DNA of 64,000 nucleotides from Liopterus haemorrhoidalis. Its lineage: Eukaryota > Arthropoda > Insecta > Coleoptera > Dytiscidae. The stretch's first letter is position 1, and the number at the start of each line of letters is the position of its first letter. The notes beneath the pieces are model-generated. The model did no database searches. It was not told the DNA's origin and worked only from the letters and a program-made list of their open reading frames with translations. Below are positions 21,809 to 32,549 of this stretch, piece by piece. The stretch is from contig OZ020625.1 in the NCBI GenBank assembly GCA_963971575.1, positions 1,550,001 to 1,614,000 of the forward strand, written 5' to 3'. A program made the translations under genes and the position numbers.

Positions 21809-22615
21809 TGCATATCACAAGATCGTTCTTAATTCGTTCGCCACAACTGTAGTTAATATCTTTGAAATTATTTTGCAATGGTCCAATATTAATGCAGACA
21901 CCTTTATTTTGGACGTTTGCCATTGCTGATAGTACTAGGCTAGAATAGTACAATATAATGAGTATTAGTATCAAAAAGATATAATACTTCAAGAGTAATA
22001 TAAAAATAAATTCGGACGTTTCGGAAACTACTCAACAATCTGTTTCCGTCTTCAGCGATCACGAGAAGTGATCGCTGAACCTTCTAAAAATATACGTAAA
22101 GTGACGCATATATTTTGGCTTAAATTTGTTCCCAAAGGAGAATATTTAGTGCTATTTCTGTTAACGTCTACCGGTACGTTTACCGGTTCATGTTAATTTA
22201 TTTATTCTGTACGGTTTATGCGGTTTGAATCTGTTCCGGATTTGAATTATCTATTCCTTTGGCTTACGAAAGATAATAAATATTAACGCAGTTTTGAAAA
22301 TACATTTTCGAAAATTTCTCTTCCATAACTAACGACTCGGAAAATTAAGAAACATTTAATAAAGTTTGCCAGTTACAAATTTGGTAGATTCTATTTTCAG
22401 AAGTTTTAATCTGGGCATTGATATCTGATTGAAGTCAACTGCTTATTTAGAAATGGCACCAGACAGAGTAAGGCGTTTGATAAAATCACAACAATTTAAT
22501 TAAAAAATTGCTGAAGTTTGGTATACATGAACATCTTTTATAGAGGACCATCTTGTTCGTCTCCAACAGAATTAAAGCCATCCAAATAAATATATATATA
22601 TATACTTGTTTATTT
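21809..22615. other. Unassigned; possible Penelope-like terminal motif
   Basis: A 14-bp hairpin AGCGATCACGAGAAGTGATCGCT lies at 22055-22077, next to GGACGTTTCGGAAAC and GTCTTCAGC. The minus strand of this block (GCTGAAGAC...GGAAAC) loosely resembles the hammerhead-like motif found in Penelope-like terminal repeats. No coding evidence. Confidence 0.3.
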
Positions 22616-22696
22616 GTTAATATTACATCTGGAGTGCCTCAAGGATGTCACCTTGGTCCATTATTATTTGTAATTTTTCTAAACCACATTCTCTGA
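22616..22696 (+). pseudogene. LINE reverse-transcriptase fragment (27 codons)
   Basis: Reads VNITSGVPQGCHLGPLLFVI then FLNHIL and stop. SGVPQG..LGPLLF is RT motif 3/4 of non-LTR retrotransposons. An almost identical 27-codon piece with the same borders is on the minus strand at 52698-52778. Confidence 0.8.
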
Positions 22697-22763
22697 GTAC
22701 ACAAAATACTTTAATGTACCTATACGTTCCAAAGTACTTAACAAAATCTATAAAAAAAACACG

Positions 22764-22856
22764 ATAGCTAGGTTCAGATGTGGAAACGAAGAAAGGGCAA
22801 ACTGTTTCTGGATGAAGGAAGAGGAACAGCTCGTTTGGAAAGAATCTGAGACTATA
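22764..22856 (+). pseudogene. LINE C-terminal fragment
   Basis: Reads IARFRCGNEERANCFWMKEE, resembling the C-terminal segment of many arthropod LINE ORF2 proteins (ARFRCGNEER..R.W..EEE), followed by EQLVWKESETI. No zinc-knuckle cysteines are left. Confidence 0.5.
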
Positions 22857-23187
22857 AGGAATAGTATATTCTGTATCAAGGTTGTAATGAGAAAATTCGA
22901 TGCGAGTGGATCACTCCGAGCGTGAGGAACCACGAGCATCGAATTTTCTCTTCCAATCGAGTCACAGACCCTACTTTCTCCACGACCACCAGAAAGAAAA
23001 AAAAATAACAAATAATTATTTTAACAAACGTTTTATCTTAACAAATAATTTATATTACATAGCAAATTAATCAATTAATTAGACTTATTTTTTCAAAAAT
23101 CCATGCATTAAGAGGTTTCATTTGGTATCCCATGCAAATTAAAAAAAATATATATTTATTTTTTCAATAAATAGATATTTATTTATA
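22857..23187. other. Unassigned, with inverted repeat
   Basis: GAGAAAATTCGATG (22890) and CATCGAATTTTCTC (22938) form 14-bp arms around about 34 nt. No gene recognised. Confidence 0.5.
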
Positions 23188-24552
23188 CAGTGAATTTATT
23201 TTTTAATGCAACATGTACTAGTCATTACCATGGATACAGTTTTTGACAGCAATATAAATCGTGTTCATTTTCATTTGCAACATAGACAATTAGTGTGTAT
23301 ACTTTTGCTCATTGCTGATTTAAAAATTAATCAACATGTATACAGATGAAGAAAAAATAATGATGGTAACTTGGTATAACTCCCAAATGAGTTTAAGAGA
23401 AGTTTCTGCTGTTATTTAGTGCAACTTGTCCAGATCGGCCAATACCAAATTCCTCTACAATTTCAAGACTAGTTAATAAATTTCATCGCGAAGGATGTCT
23501 TAAGTCAAAACATAATAAAAAAAGAACATCCCACGTGCTTACAGAAGAGAAGCAGTTGGAAATATTATTACAAGTGGAAGAAAACAATCAAAATACTTTA
23601 AGATCAATTGCACAAACCGTTGGTGTCAGTATTGGATTTGTTTTTAACTTCTTAAAAAAAGTTTCGATCATACAAATTTCAAAATCATCAAGAATTGTTA
23701 AAAAGGGACGCAGCAGTACGTATGGATTTTTGTTTTGAAATGTTTGAAAAAATTCCGACCCAACAATGCTTCAAAGAATTTTATTTACTGACGAAGCAAC
23801 GTTTATTCTAAATGGTGAAGTGCACAGCAAAATTTTTGGTACTGGAGTCGAGAAAATTTACATTTGTTTCATTCCTCCCGAACTCAAGGGCCGCAAAAAT
23901 TATGTTTGGGCAGGGATAATAGGAACCAATATTATAGGCCCTTTTTTATTGACGGTAACCTTAATGCCGCAAAATATCTAGCCCTTTTGCAAAACCAAAT
24001 ATTACCTGCGTTGCGAAACCTGAATATTAATAGACAAGTATGGTTTCAACATGATGGCACACAAGTCCATTATTCTAGAATAGTTAAAGAATATTTACAT
24101 AGAACTTTCCCAAATAGATTGGAAGAGGAGGGTAGATGAATTGGCCAGCGAGATCTCCGGATTTGGCACCCAATGATTTTTTTATTGGGAATATTTAAAG
24201 GCCAAAGTATATAATGGAGAACTTAGGGATGTTGCTGAACTGCAAGACAAAATTGTTCAAGCATCCAACAATATACCTTAAGAGCAATTTCTGAATGTTT
24301 TGAATCATTTTTATGATCGCTTAACATTTTGTATGCAAGTAAACGGAGAAACTTTTGAACATTTATTATAAGTTTTTATTAGTTATTTATTTATTATTTT
24401 TTTTATTGTATTTTCAATAAAATATTTTGATTTTGCTAGTAAATATGTTTTTTCTATGTTTCAAATGAAGATGAACACGATTTATATTGCTGTCAAAAAC
24501 TGTATCCATGGTAATAACATAGTACATATTGCATTAAAAAATAAATTCACTG
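23188..24552 (+). mobile_element. DD41D element, family D, copy 1, long TIRs
   Basis: Ends CAGTGAATTTATTTTTTAAT and reverse complement; inverted homology extends about 100 bp inward (to TTTTCATTTGCAACAT). TA flanks both sides. Copy 2 at 48358-49728 has the same layout. Confidence 0.9.
23336..24370 (+). pseudogene. DD41D transposase, family D, several frameshifts
   Basis: Starts MYTDEEKIMMVTWYNSQMSL with helix-turn-helix pieces (SIAQTVGVSIGFVFNFLKK), the first catalytic D in LFTDEATFILNGEV, the second in VWFQHDGTQVHYS and the third in NWPARSPDLAPNDFF. Frameshifts near 23415, 23760, 23975 and 24140 put these in different frames. Compared with copy 2 all three catalytic D codons are still encoded here. 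Confidence 0.85.
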
Positions 24553-24621
24553 TATTCATCTCGGAATGTGTTTTTGTAAACTCTCAGTATTTTTCGTATA
24601 CATAAAAATAGTTGTGCACTT

Positions 24622-24722
24622 TATTCAGCCATTTGGCTACAATTTCTACCAGACAGACAGACAGACAAACACATGAGTGACGTTATAAGGGTTTTTTTGG
24701 TGGTCATACCTATAAAACCTTA
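24622..24722 (-). mobile_element. HINE-2 5' fragment
   Basis: The minus strand reads AGGTTTTATAGGTATGACC, CACTCATGTG and a short TCTG tract, then TTGTAGCCAAATGGCTGAAT. Truncated. Confidence 0.7.
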
Positions 24723-25394
24723 AAAAGGGTTGTTTCTTAGAAAAATAATTGACAATCGCGTGTTCTAACTGAGTAATTTCTTATAAACAATAAAATTCTT
24801 GGTAAATTTTCGTGATTTTTGTTGTTTCAAAAAATGATTAATAGCTTTACTGTGTAAAAATAAAAGTAAAATAATATCTGATAAATTATAAAGTGAAATT
24901 CTAAAAAACAACCTCGAAGTTATAGGGTTATTATAATCAAAACACAAAAAAAAAAATGCAATTTAACTGCATCTCAAAATTATCTCCGTGGTAACGGCAA
25001 CTTGGCAACGCTGTACGTCACGATGACGTCGCTAGGGTGATCGGGAAACATCGGATACGTTCGGGATGAAAGCTCTATAGTTCGCTCGCTATCTATCCTA
25101 CTTGACACGGTGGGAGGAGTTTGATTGAGCTTTTAGGAGTAGTGGGGGGTATGGTTGATGTGGCAACGCTGTAAGAGGTTACTGAGGATGAGTGGGAAAT
25201 TTATTACATCTCCAAATGTTTAATTATTTGATTGTTAAAATGTTTTAAACCGCTGGAGGTTTCTTGAATAGAATTTTAGTGTTATAAGAGATTAATTAGA
25301 GTATTTTTAAACCTTCTTTGTAATAGACTAGCTGTACCACCCAGCCTTGTTTTAATTTGGCAAATTCTTTATTATTGACCTCGTGGTATTATTG
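24723..25394. other. Unassigned 670 bp
   Basis: Contains two GGCAACGCTGTA blocks (near 25004 and 25160), possibly ends of a short element. Nothing coding recognised. Confidence 0.35.
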
Positions 25395-26275
25395 AAAGCA
25401 ACTTTGGCGAAAAATCGGCGCAATAATGCAATTTCAATGAACGAGTTTTTGGCCAGTAAAAATATTCCTGTGGCTCCTCAGCCTCCTTATTCGCCTGACT
25501 TGAATCCTTGTGACTTTTTCCTTTTCCCAAGAGTGCAACGGAAACTTCAGCAGGCCTACGGAGACAGTGTTTTGTCAAGAACCCAGGTTTGGTGGTTTAA
25601 GGTATTTTCAGAAGGAAGAGAGTTGATTGAAAATGAATCACGCAGCGGAAGGCCTTCATCTTCAAGAACCGATGAAAATGTCGACAGAATCCGGGATCTT
25701 GTGCGTTCAAATCGTCGGTTCACAGTCAGAATGTTCGGGGAAGAGTTGAATTTGACTCACACTACCGTTCATCAGATTTTGACCAATGAATTGGCCAGTA
25801 AAAACAATTCTGTTGCTCCTCAGCCTCCTTATTCGCTTGAGAGTTGGACATTAATTTGGACATCAGATTTTGACCAATGAATTGAGGACGACAATGAACC
25901 TTGTCACACAGTAATATCAATAAATGAGTTTTTGGCAAGTAAAAACATTCCTGTGGCTCCTCAGCCTCCTTATTCGCCTGACTTGAGTCCTTGTGACTTT
26001 TTCCTTTTCCCAAGATTGAAAAATCACCTCAAGGGACGTCATTTTGGGACACTCGAAAACATTCAAATGTCCTTAACCAACCAGATGAAAGTTATTCCAG
26101 TATCCGAGTTCCAGCACTGCTATGAGGATTGGAAGAACCATCTCCAGCGCTGTGTGGCTTCCCAAGGAAGTTATTTTGAGGAAGACAATATTGAATTGTA
26201 ATTCTATTCGAATAATTTTTTTTTATAAAATCAGTCCGGTTACTTAATTACACACCTCGTACTTAGCGGTGACAA
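25395..26275 (+). pseudogene. Scrambled mariner family A copy (C-N-C-C order)
   Basis: Order along the strand: a C-terminal piece (NEFLASKNIPVAPQPPYSPD); then, after FLFPR, an N-terminal piece (KLQQAYGDSVLSRTQV ... HTTVHQILTNEL); then another short C-terminal piece (ASKNNSVAPQPPYS); then, after a second junction, a complete C-terminal third from NEPCHT through GSYFEEDNIEL and stop at about 26200, followed by the terminus CAGTCCGGTTACTTAATTAC and ACACCTCGTA. The same blocks occur in normal order elsewhere, so this copy was rearranged, not merely decayed. Confidence 0.85.
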
Positions 26276-26764
26276 TTGGTTCTGTTGTAGCACAACTAAT
26301 TTTTAAAAACATTCAGTGGCTGTAAATTCCTAGTTTCATAACATAAATTCTTAAGTATTTGTTAGAATTATTTAGTTTTTCAGTCTGTGTTTACAATGTC
26401 CATCGTATACATATTTATTTGGTTGTGTCCAAAGGGTTTGTCCTCCACATTCCTTGTTTATCATGTCTGTGAAGGTCTGTTGTTTTATGTAGTGTAACAC
26501 GCAAGCATTTCCTAGCCTGAGGTTTACCGCTCGTCCAGGAATGAGAGAGTTGCTCTCTCTACCGAGAGCTATTTCTGGCACAGGTTTCGTCACACAAAGA
26601 CCTTATATTAATATGCAATTTCCTTACACTGAAGATTTGTTTTCCTACGTGGGATCTATAGAGCACAACAATAAACAGCCAGCAGGTATACGTCTTTGAA
26701 AATAGGGATTCAGGAATCAACAAATATAATTACTTTCCCTAATTTTCATAGTGAATAACCTCTA
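26276..26764. other. Unassigned; unrecognised antisense ORF
   Basis: The minus-strand ORF 26372-26593 (73 codons, start MTKPVPEIALGRESNSL) has more balanced composition than its surroundings, but I recognise no family and see no splice context. It may be part of an old element. Confidence 0.3.
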
Positions 26765-27658
26765 TATCTACGAGGTGTGTAAATTAACCGATAAGGACTA
26801 CGACCGAGTATGCTCGGGCGGCTATTATGTGCCAATTCCCACACCCGAGATAACTCGGGCAAGCTTCTGTAGAAAAGATCACTCCCGAATGTACTCGGGC
26901 GAAAATAAATACGATTCATGGTATGTGGAAACGAGACAAAAGACAATTTCGATGATTCAAACGATTCCCCGTTCATTCTGACTGTCAATCGACGATCTGA
27001 ACGCACGAGATCCCGGATTCTGTCGACGTTTTCATCCGTTCTTGAAGATGAAGGCCTTCCGCTGCGTGATTCATCTTCTGGAAATGCCTTAAACCACCAA
27101 AAAACCTGGGACCTTGACAAAACAATGTCTCCGTAGGCCTGCTGAAAAAATTGCTGGGTAACAAGGATTTTTCTCATCCCCAATTCATTGGTCAAAATCT
27201 AATGAACGGTAGTGTGAGTCAAATTCAACTCTTCCCCGATCATTCTGACTATCAACCGATGATCTGAACACACATGATCCCGGATTCTGTCGACATTTTC
27301 ATCGGTTCTTGAAGATGAAGGCCTTCCGCTACGTGATTCATCTTCAATCAACTCTCTTCCTTCTGAAAATGCCTTAAACCACCAAAAAAACTGGGTCCTT
27401 GACAAAACACTGTCTCCGTAGGCCTTCTGAAGTTTTGCAAAAGTTTCCGTTGCGCTGTGCCCAAGTCTCAATCAAAACCTGATAGCACACCGTTGCTCGA
27501 AATGAAAGTCACTCATTTTTAGAACGCACTAGAAAAAACTTTAACGTAAAAAATTGCTACGGGCAACAAAATTACTCTAGTGAGTTCAAACTTGTACTGA
27601 AGGCGTATCAGATGTCCACCTGCCGCCCCTCCAAGTCCCGCGTCCCAAATATTGCCAG
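26765..27658 (-). pseudogene. Mariner family A copy with duplicated N-terminal region
   Basis: From the right, the minus strand has the 5' leader and a start near 27513, then RLGHSATETFAKLQKAYGD ... HTTVH. After NELGMRKIL it restarts with QQAYGDIVLSRSQVFWWFKA and repeats the DENVDRIRDLVRSDRRLTVR block. The C-terminal third is replaced by unrelated sequence with CCCGAG palindromes, and the left end is a normal terminus (ACGAGGTGTGTAAATTAA at 26764). A SINE interrupts the 5' flank at 27669. Confidence 0.8.
26805..26905. repeat. Three CCCGAG-N-CTCGGG palindromes
   Basis: CCGAGTATGCTCGGGC, CCCGAGATAACTCGGG and CCCGAATGTACTCGGGC occur within about 90 bp. Each can form a 5-6 bp stem over a 4-nt loop. 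Function unknown; they look like subterminal palindromes of another transposon carried inside this mariner. Confidence 0.6.
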
Positions 27659-27668
27659 ATCAAACTAG

Positions 27669-27791
27669 TTTTTTTTTTTTTTTTTAATTTAATGGTCTCT
27701 GCTTCTTTTGCAATTAGCCAGGACAATTTTTATTTTGAGAAAATTTCCATGCCTGAACGGGATTCGAACCCGAGACCTTTGCAACGCAGAC
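27669..27791 (-). mobile_element. tRNA-derived SINE, 5'-truncated
   Basis: The minus strand reads GCGTTGCAAAGGTCTCGGGT then TCGAATCCCG (a perfect B box), CAGGCATGG, a short body (AAAATAAAAATTGTCCTGGC) and a T/A tail of about 18 nt. It matches the full copy at 35412-35560. It sits in mariner family A sequence whose intact version (47647) shows the insertion point; AAAC is repeated on both sides. Confidence 0.85.
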
Positions 27792-28526
27792 AAACGCTAT
27801 GTTGCCTTGTATATTTCGTATATTTCTTTAGTGGCAAACTTGGATTTCTATTTTTACCTAATCAAAATTTGCGAACTTTTGAATGTCCCTTGAAAAAGAA
27901 ATTCCAAAATAGTCCTGTTTCTAAATGTCCTTATACAAGATTAAGGATGTTGTTGACAAAAAGACGAAAGAAGATAATGCATTTGTTTTGTTAAAGTGTT
28001 TCCAAAGACAAATAAATTAAAAGTTTTCCAAGTTAACACAGAAAATAGTAAGCTGTTACAGTACAGAAATAACTTTCAGAAAAATTGAAAGTGACGGTAA
28101 AAATATATTTTTAAAACAGGGGTTTTTCATGTATGATTAATTAATTTAAAAAAATACTGGTGTAATTTTATTTGATGTTGGATGTTGTTATCAATAACAT
28201 GTTTTCCTACTTCGTGATTTAGATGCTGATCCCCCTAGTTTCCTAACTTCTATTATTAGCACATTTGGTAGATTACTCTTCCTTCGAAATTAATTGAGAA
28301 CAAAATTTACCGAGCAGATAATATCACATTTGTAATAATGCCACCAAATACCTATAACCTGTTTCTTTAGTTTAAGCGGAACTAGATTTTTATTATAACT
28401 AGGATTAGAACCAGATTTTAATAAAACAGTCGAAAACCTGACCAGATGATATAGCTACAGATAAAATCAGGGCTTTGACCCGTTATTTTTTTCGTTTCGG
28501 TTTTTGTTCCGGTTCAATTAAAAATA
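27792..28526. other. Unassigned, with hAT-like and MITE-like ends
   Basis: A fragment of the CAGTCTGTT-type MITE end (TTTAAGCGGAACTAGATTTT) is at 28373-28400. CAGGGCTTTGACCCGTTATT at 28467 resembles a hAT terminus into which the next mariner is inserted (the sequence CGGTTTCGG continues at 29830). No gene. Confidence 0.4.
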
Positions 28527-29806
28527 CCATGTCTACAAGTATGAAATGCGGATTTTTTTTTAAATATAAAACATTAAACTCAAAAGAACAGTAAAAGTTT
28601 ATTTATTCAAAGTATGCTCCATTAGAAGTTATACATTTTTCCCATCTTTCAGGCAATTTGTGAATACCTCGCCAGTAGAACTCTTCCCCTTTCCCCGCAA
28701 ACCATTCATCTAGCCATTCTTTCACATTTTCATATGAACAAAAGTGCTGCTCGGCAAGTGCGTGACCCATCGATGCGAACAAGTGGTAATCTGAAGGGGC
28801 CAAGTCTGGTGAGTAAGCGGCATGGGGTAGCACTTCCCACTTGAGTACCTCCAATGTGTTGCAAACTGCTTTTGCCTTATGTGATGGAGCGTTATCATGA
28901 AGAAAGATTACCTTGTGCTGTCTTCTTTCGTATTCTGGTCGTTTTATGAGCAGCGAATGGTTCAATACGATCAGTTGTTGTTGGTAGCGTTGGGTATTAA
29001 CTTTTTCACCAGGTTTTAACAATGCATAATAGACCACACCCTTTTGGTCCCACCAAGTACAGAGCATTGTCTTTTTGCCAAAGCGATTCGGTCTTGCAGT
29101 TGATGTGGATGGTGAGCCTGGGTTCACCCATGATTTTTTGCGTTTGGGATTTTCAAAATAAATCCATTTTTCATCGCCAGTAATGATACGATGCAAAAAA
29201 GACTTTCTTTTGTATCGTGCAAGCAAAATTTCACAAGTGTTTTTGCGTTTTTTCATCTGTCTCTCATTCAATGCATGTGGAACCCATCTGCCGACTTTCT
29301 GGATCTTACCCATCTCTCGTAGGCGATTGGAAACAGCTTGTTGACTAACGCCTAACTGCTCTGTTGTTTTTGTGATTGACTATCGTCTTCCTGTAGCAAT
29401 GTTTCCAATTTTGTATCTTCATATTTTTTTGGAGGTTTTCCATGTTCTTTGTCTGTAAGATCAAAGTCACCACTTTTGAAACACCGAAACCATCGTTCAC
29501 ACGTATCTTGCGATGGAGCATATTCACCATAAGCTTCTCGAAGCAGTCGGTATGATTCAGCAGCAGTTTTTTTCAAATGAAAACAAAACAGTAGTACTGT
29601 CCGCGAATACTCTTTATTTGGCACAAAATTTGACATTTTTAACACAGTAAAACAAAACTATATCATCACTTTTCAAATTATAACCTATACGCATTTGACA
29701 CTTAATGATAACTTAACAAAACGCCATATGTGTTGAAACTTTGAACTATACACACTGTTTGCGCGGCAAGTTTGAAAAAATCCGCATTTCATACTTGTAG
29801 ACCTGG
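28527..29806 (-). mobile_element. Full-length cecropia/mauritiana-like mariner
   Basis: Same TIRs as 14143-15411, flanked by TA at 28525-28526 and 29807-29808. A (TA)n microsatellite follows the right end. It lies within a possible hAT element rich in CGGTT motifs. Confidence 0.92.
28600..29645 (-). pseudogene. Mariner transposase, full length except one 4-nt deletion
   Basis: Begins MSNFVPNKEYSRTVLLFCFH and ends ERWEKCITSNGAYFE with a normal stop. Catalytic motifs GDEKW, LHDNAPSH and YSPDLAPSDYHLF are intact (DD34D). The only break I see is a missing CTAG near 29362 compared with the copy at 8006-8461 (CTCTGTTG here, CTCTGCTAGTTG there), which shifts the frame inside the second helix-turn-helix. 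This is the least damaged transposase gene in the window; one other point of doubt is whether missense changes matter. Confidence 0.93.
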
Positions 29807-29829
29807 TATATATATATATATATATATAT

Positions 29830-30649
29830 TAGTTCGGTTCCGGTTTTCGTTCCGGCAAAAATAACGGTTTTTTCGGTTTTCGGGTTTTGGTTCAGTTCAG
29901 AGAGATAAATTTTTAAATGCTTTTATTTGTATTAGAAATTTATTTTCTACTATTCGCGACTCCAAATAACAGCGAGACATCTGGTGGCGGCTTGGTAAAT
30001 TAAGCAGAAGCGTATATTTGGATAATATTTATAGTATGTTGTGCTGCAGTTTATGTGAATTAAGAAGTATTTTTAAATATAGTGACTTAAATACAGTGCT
30101 TTCTTGCCAAAATATTGTTTGAACAGATAAATATTAAGAAAAAACTTCTGACATATACGCTTCTCGTCGACCATTAACTGTCGTACGCAGCGCCGCCAAC
30201 GTTAGTTTGAGTCGCGAATAATTTAGAATAACATTTTATTCCTTATTTTGTAATAATCACATCAATTTTTTTATCACTCCTTAGAACTCCGAATTTTTAT
30301 GAATCTGTAAATGATATAGTTACCTTATTGTTTTAATCCATAAGTCGTAGACTTCTATCGATTCTTCTTATAACTTTTTAATGTTCTCTTCAATAATTGA
30401 CAATAAAATAATAGTTTTGCTACATGGTTGAAATAGAAATTGATAAACTTTTAATTTATTGAACTCTAATCAATTTATTGTTTCTCCAAATATTGATCGG
30501 AAATTTTTCATCTAATGATCTGTAGTAGAAATTTTTGATCAGATTAAGTTTTTAAAAAATATAAAAATTTATGGGTCGTTAATTTTTTTTTTTCAAAAAT
30601 TATTCTTCTTTAATCCGAATCTTAAAAAAATTATTCTTTAATCCGAACA
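29830..30649. other. Unassigned 820 bp
   Basis: Starts with CGGTT-rich sequence (possible hAT subterminal region), then AT-rich DNA without recognisable genes. Confidence 0.35.
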
Positions 30650-31842
30650 AAAAAAATCAGCTGTGTCCACCACAGGACCGACCGCCATCACAAAGTACTT
30701 GTATAAAATACATTCTAGCAGCAGAGTACAAATAACTTGGCCCAATATTTTCTAACAGAGATATTATTTATCATCACCATTAGACCGGGAGCTCATGACA
30801 TTTTTGGTCTCCGATTTCATACAGCATGCCTCTTGGAGGAGAGAATATTTACCCTGTGACAACAAAAAAGGGATGGTACTAAACCCCTGCACGCTTTCCG
30901 GTCATAGGGAAAATTGAATTTCCACTTGCACAAAATTTTTGTGTTTTTCTATAATTTAATATTGCTTGCCCTTTTGTCAAAAGAAAGTTATAACAAATTT
31001 AAAGTCTTTTAATTATAGGCATGCTGTATAAAAACGCGGAAAATCATATTTTTTTATTACAAGATCACATGACCGTTTGAGCCTTTTGGGACCCTCCGAA
31101 TCGCATGCATATATTTAAAAGACTTTAAATTTGTTATAACTTTCTTTTGATAAAAGGGCAAGCAATATTAAATTATAGAAAAACACAAAAATTTTGTGCA
31201 AGTGGAAATTCAATTTTCCCTATGACCGGAATGCGTGCAGGGGTTTAGTACCATCCATTTTTGTTGTCACAGGGTAAATATTCTATCCTCCAAAAGGCAT
31301 GCTGTATGAAATCGGAGACCAAAAACTGTCATGAGCTCTCGGTCTACATGGAAACGTTACATATAAGTATAAAAAATAGATATTTAAAAAAAAAAATTCA
31401 AAAACTAATAAAAAAATGTTACAAATAAAAATTGTTAGTTATTGCTTTTATAGCAACTTTTGTTAAATAAAATTTTTCTAAATATTTCTATGTTGTGAAA
31501 TATTCGCATAAATCTTAAAATCGACACGAGTAATCTCCCATTTTTAGTCAACCGATTTTCACCAAAAGTTGACCAACTCGTGCCATTGATGTTAAAAGCT
31601 TAAATATGAAGTTTCATAAAAATCCTTTAAGCCGGATTTGTTCTGTACGTGTACACGGACCGACAGACAGACAGCCAGACAGACAGACAGACGGACAGAC
31701 GGACAAACCGACAGATACCATGCTAAAAATAGTCAAAACGTTATGTAGGGACCTCAATTCGTGGAGATCCATCGAAATCTCGAAATGTTAAAATCGGTAT
31801 GATCACAATACCTCCCTTATATATGTTGGCGGTCGGTAAAAA
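30650..31842 (-). mobile_element. HINE-1 hosting a foldback
   Basis: Full copy on the minus strand: 3' end (CAGCTGTGTCCACCACAGGA reversed) at the left, GTCT tract at 31665-31712, 5' ACCGACCGCCAACATATATA at the right. Foldback FB1 copy 2 is inserted at 30781. Confidence 0.8.
30781..31346. mobile_element. Foldback FB1, copy 2 (566 bp)
   Basis: Near-palindromic along its whole length; ends TAGACCG / CGGTCTA. CAT is duplicated at 30778-30780 and 31347-31349, and the uninterrupted HINE-1 sequence (CATGGAAACGTTACATATAA) confirms the empty site. Internal sequence closely matches 3164-3713, including ACCATCCC and ATGACCGG motifs. Confidence 0.92.
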
Positions 31843-32545
31843 TTAGCTAACGACAACTTAAGAAAATTAAAATTCCATTTAGTTCCTCCTAAAGGTTTGG
31901 AATAGCCTATATGTTTCTATGTTTACGATAAATTTTAAGTATCATGAATTTATTAACGTTGTTATCTTTTTCAATTTTAATTTCTCTGTTAGAAAGTATT
32001 TTTTTAAGTACTTTATGATGACAGTTCTGTTACGGCCACAGGTGATTTTTTTTTCTAATGTTGGCCAGACGTTTTTCTTTATTTAGTACCAACTTGATAA
32101 AATTATCACCTTATCTACCAACCTTAAGGAACGAAATATCAGCCCTACCCATAGAAATGAGATTGATTCTGTACACTGCGCGATTTTATCGATTTGAGTT
32201 AAAATGAGAGATGTAAAAGAGAGATAGACTTATGTTCAACTACGTAAGAGGAAAAGAGATGGAGAATGAGTTGAAAGATACGACGAACTTAATGGGTAAA
32301 AGAGAGAGAGTTATATACGGGTTCATGTTAGTGGGAAAGAGATGGATAATAACCTGTAGTATAGAAAGAGATGGTGGTATTGGAATTTCTGTATGGAGAA
32401 GAGAGATGGAAGATAACCAGATACCAGCTGACTGAGATGAAACCAGTGGCGTGTACAAAACATACTTGTTTGACACACAACCGGTTTACACGCTTTCGGT
32501 TTAACGCGGTTCACAAAATAGTTACTTATGTACGACGTGTGTAAA
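31843..32545. other. MITE scrap and a purine-rich GAGATAG tract
   Basis: CATTTAGTTCCTCCTAAAGG at 31876 is a MITE end remnant. From about 32200 to 32420 the strand is strongly purine-rich (AAGAGAGATAG, AAAGAGATGG, GAAAGAGATGG). Short ORFs here are probably not genes. A TIR piece of mariner family A (GTGTGTAAATTAAG) is at 32537. Confidence 0.5.
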
Positions 32546-32549
32546 TTAA

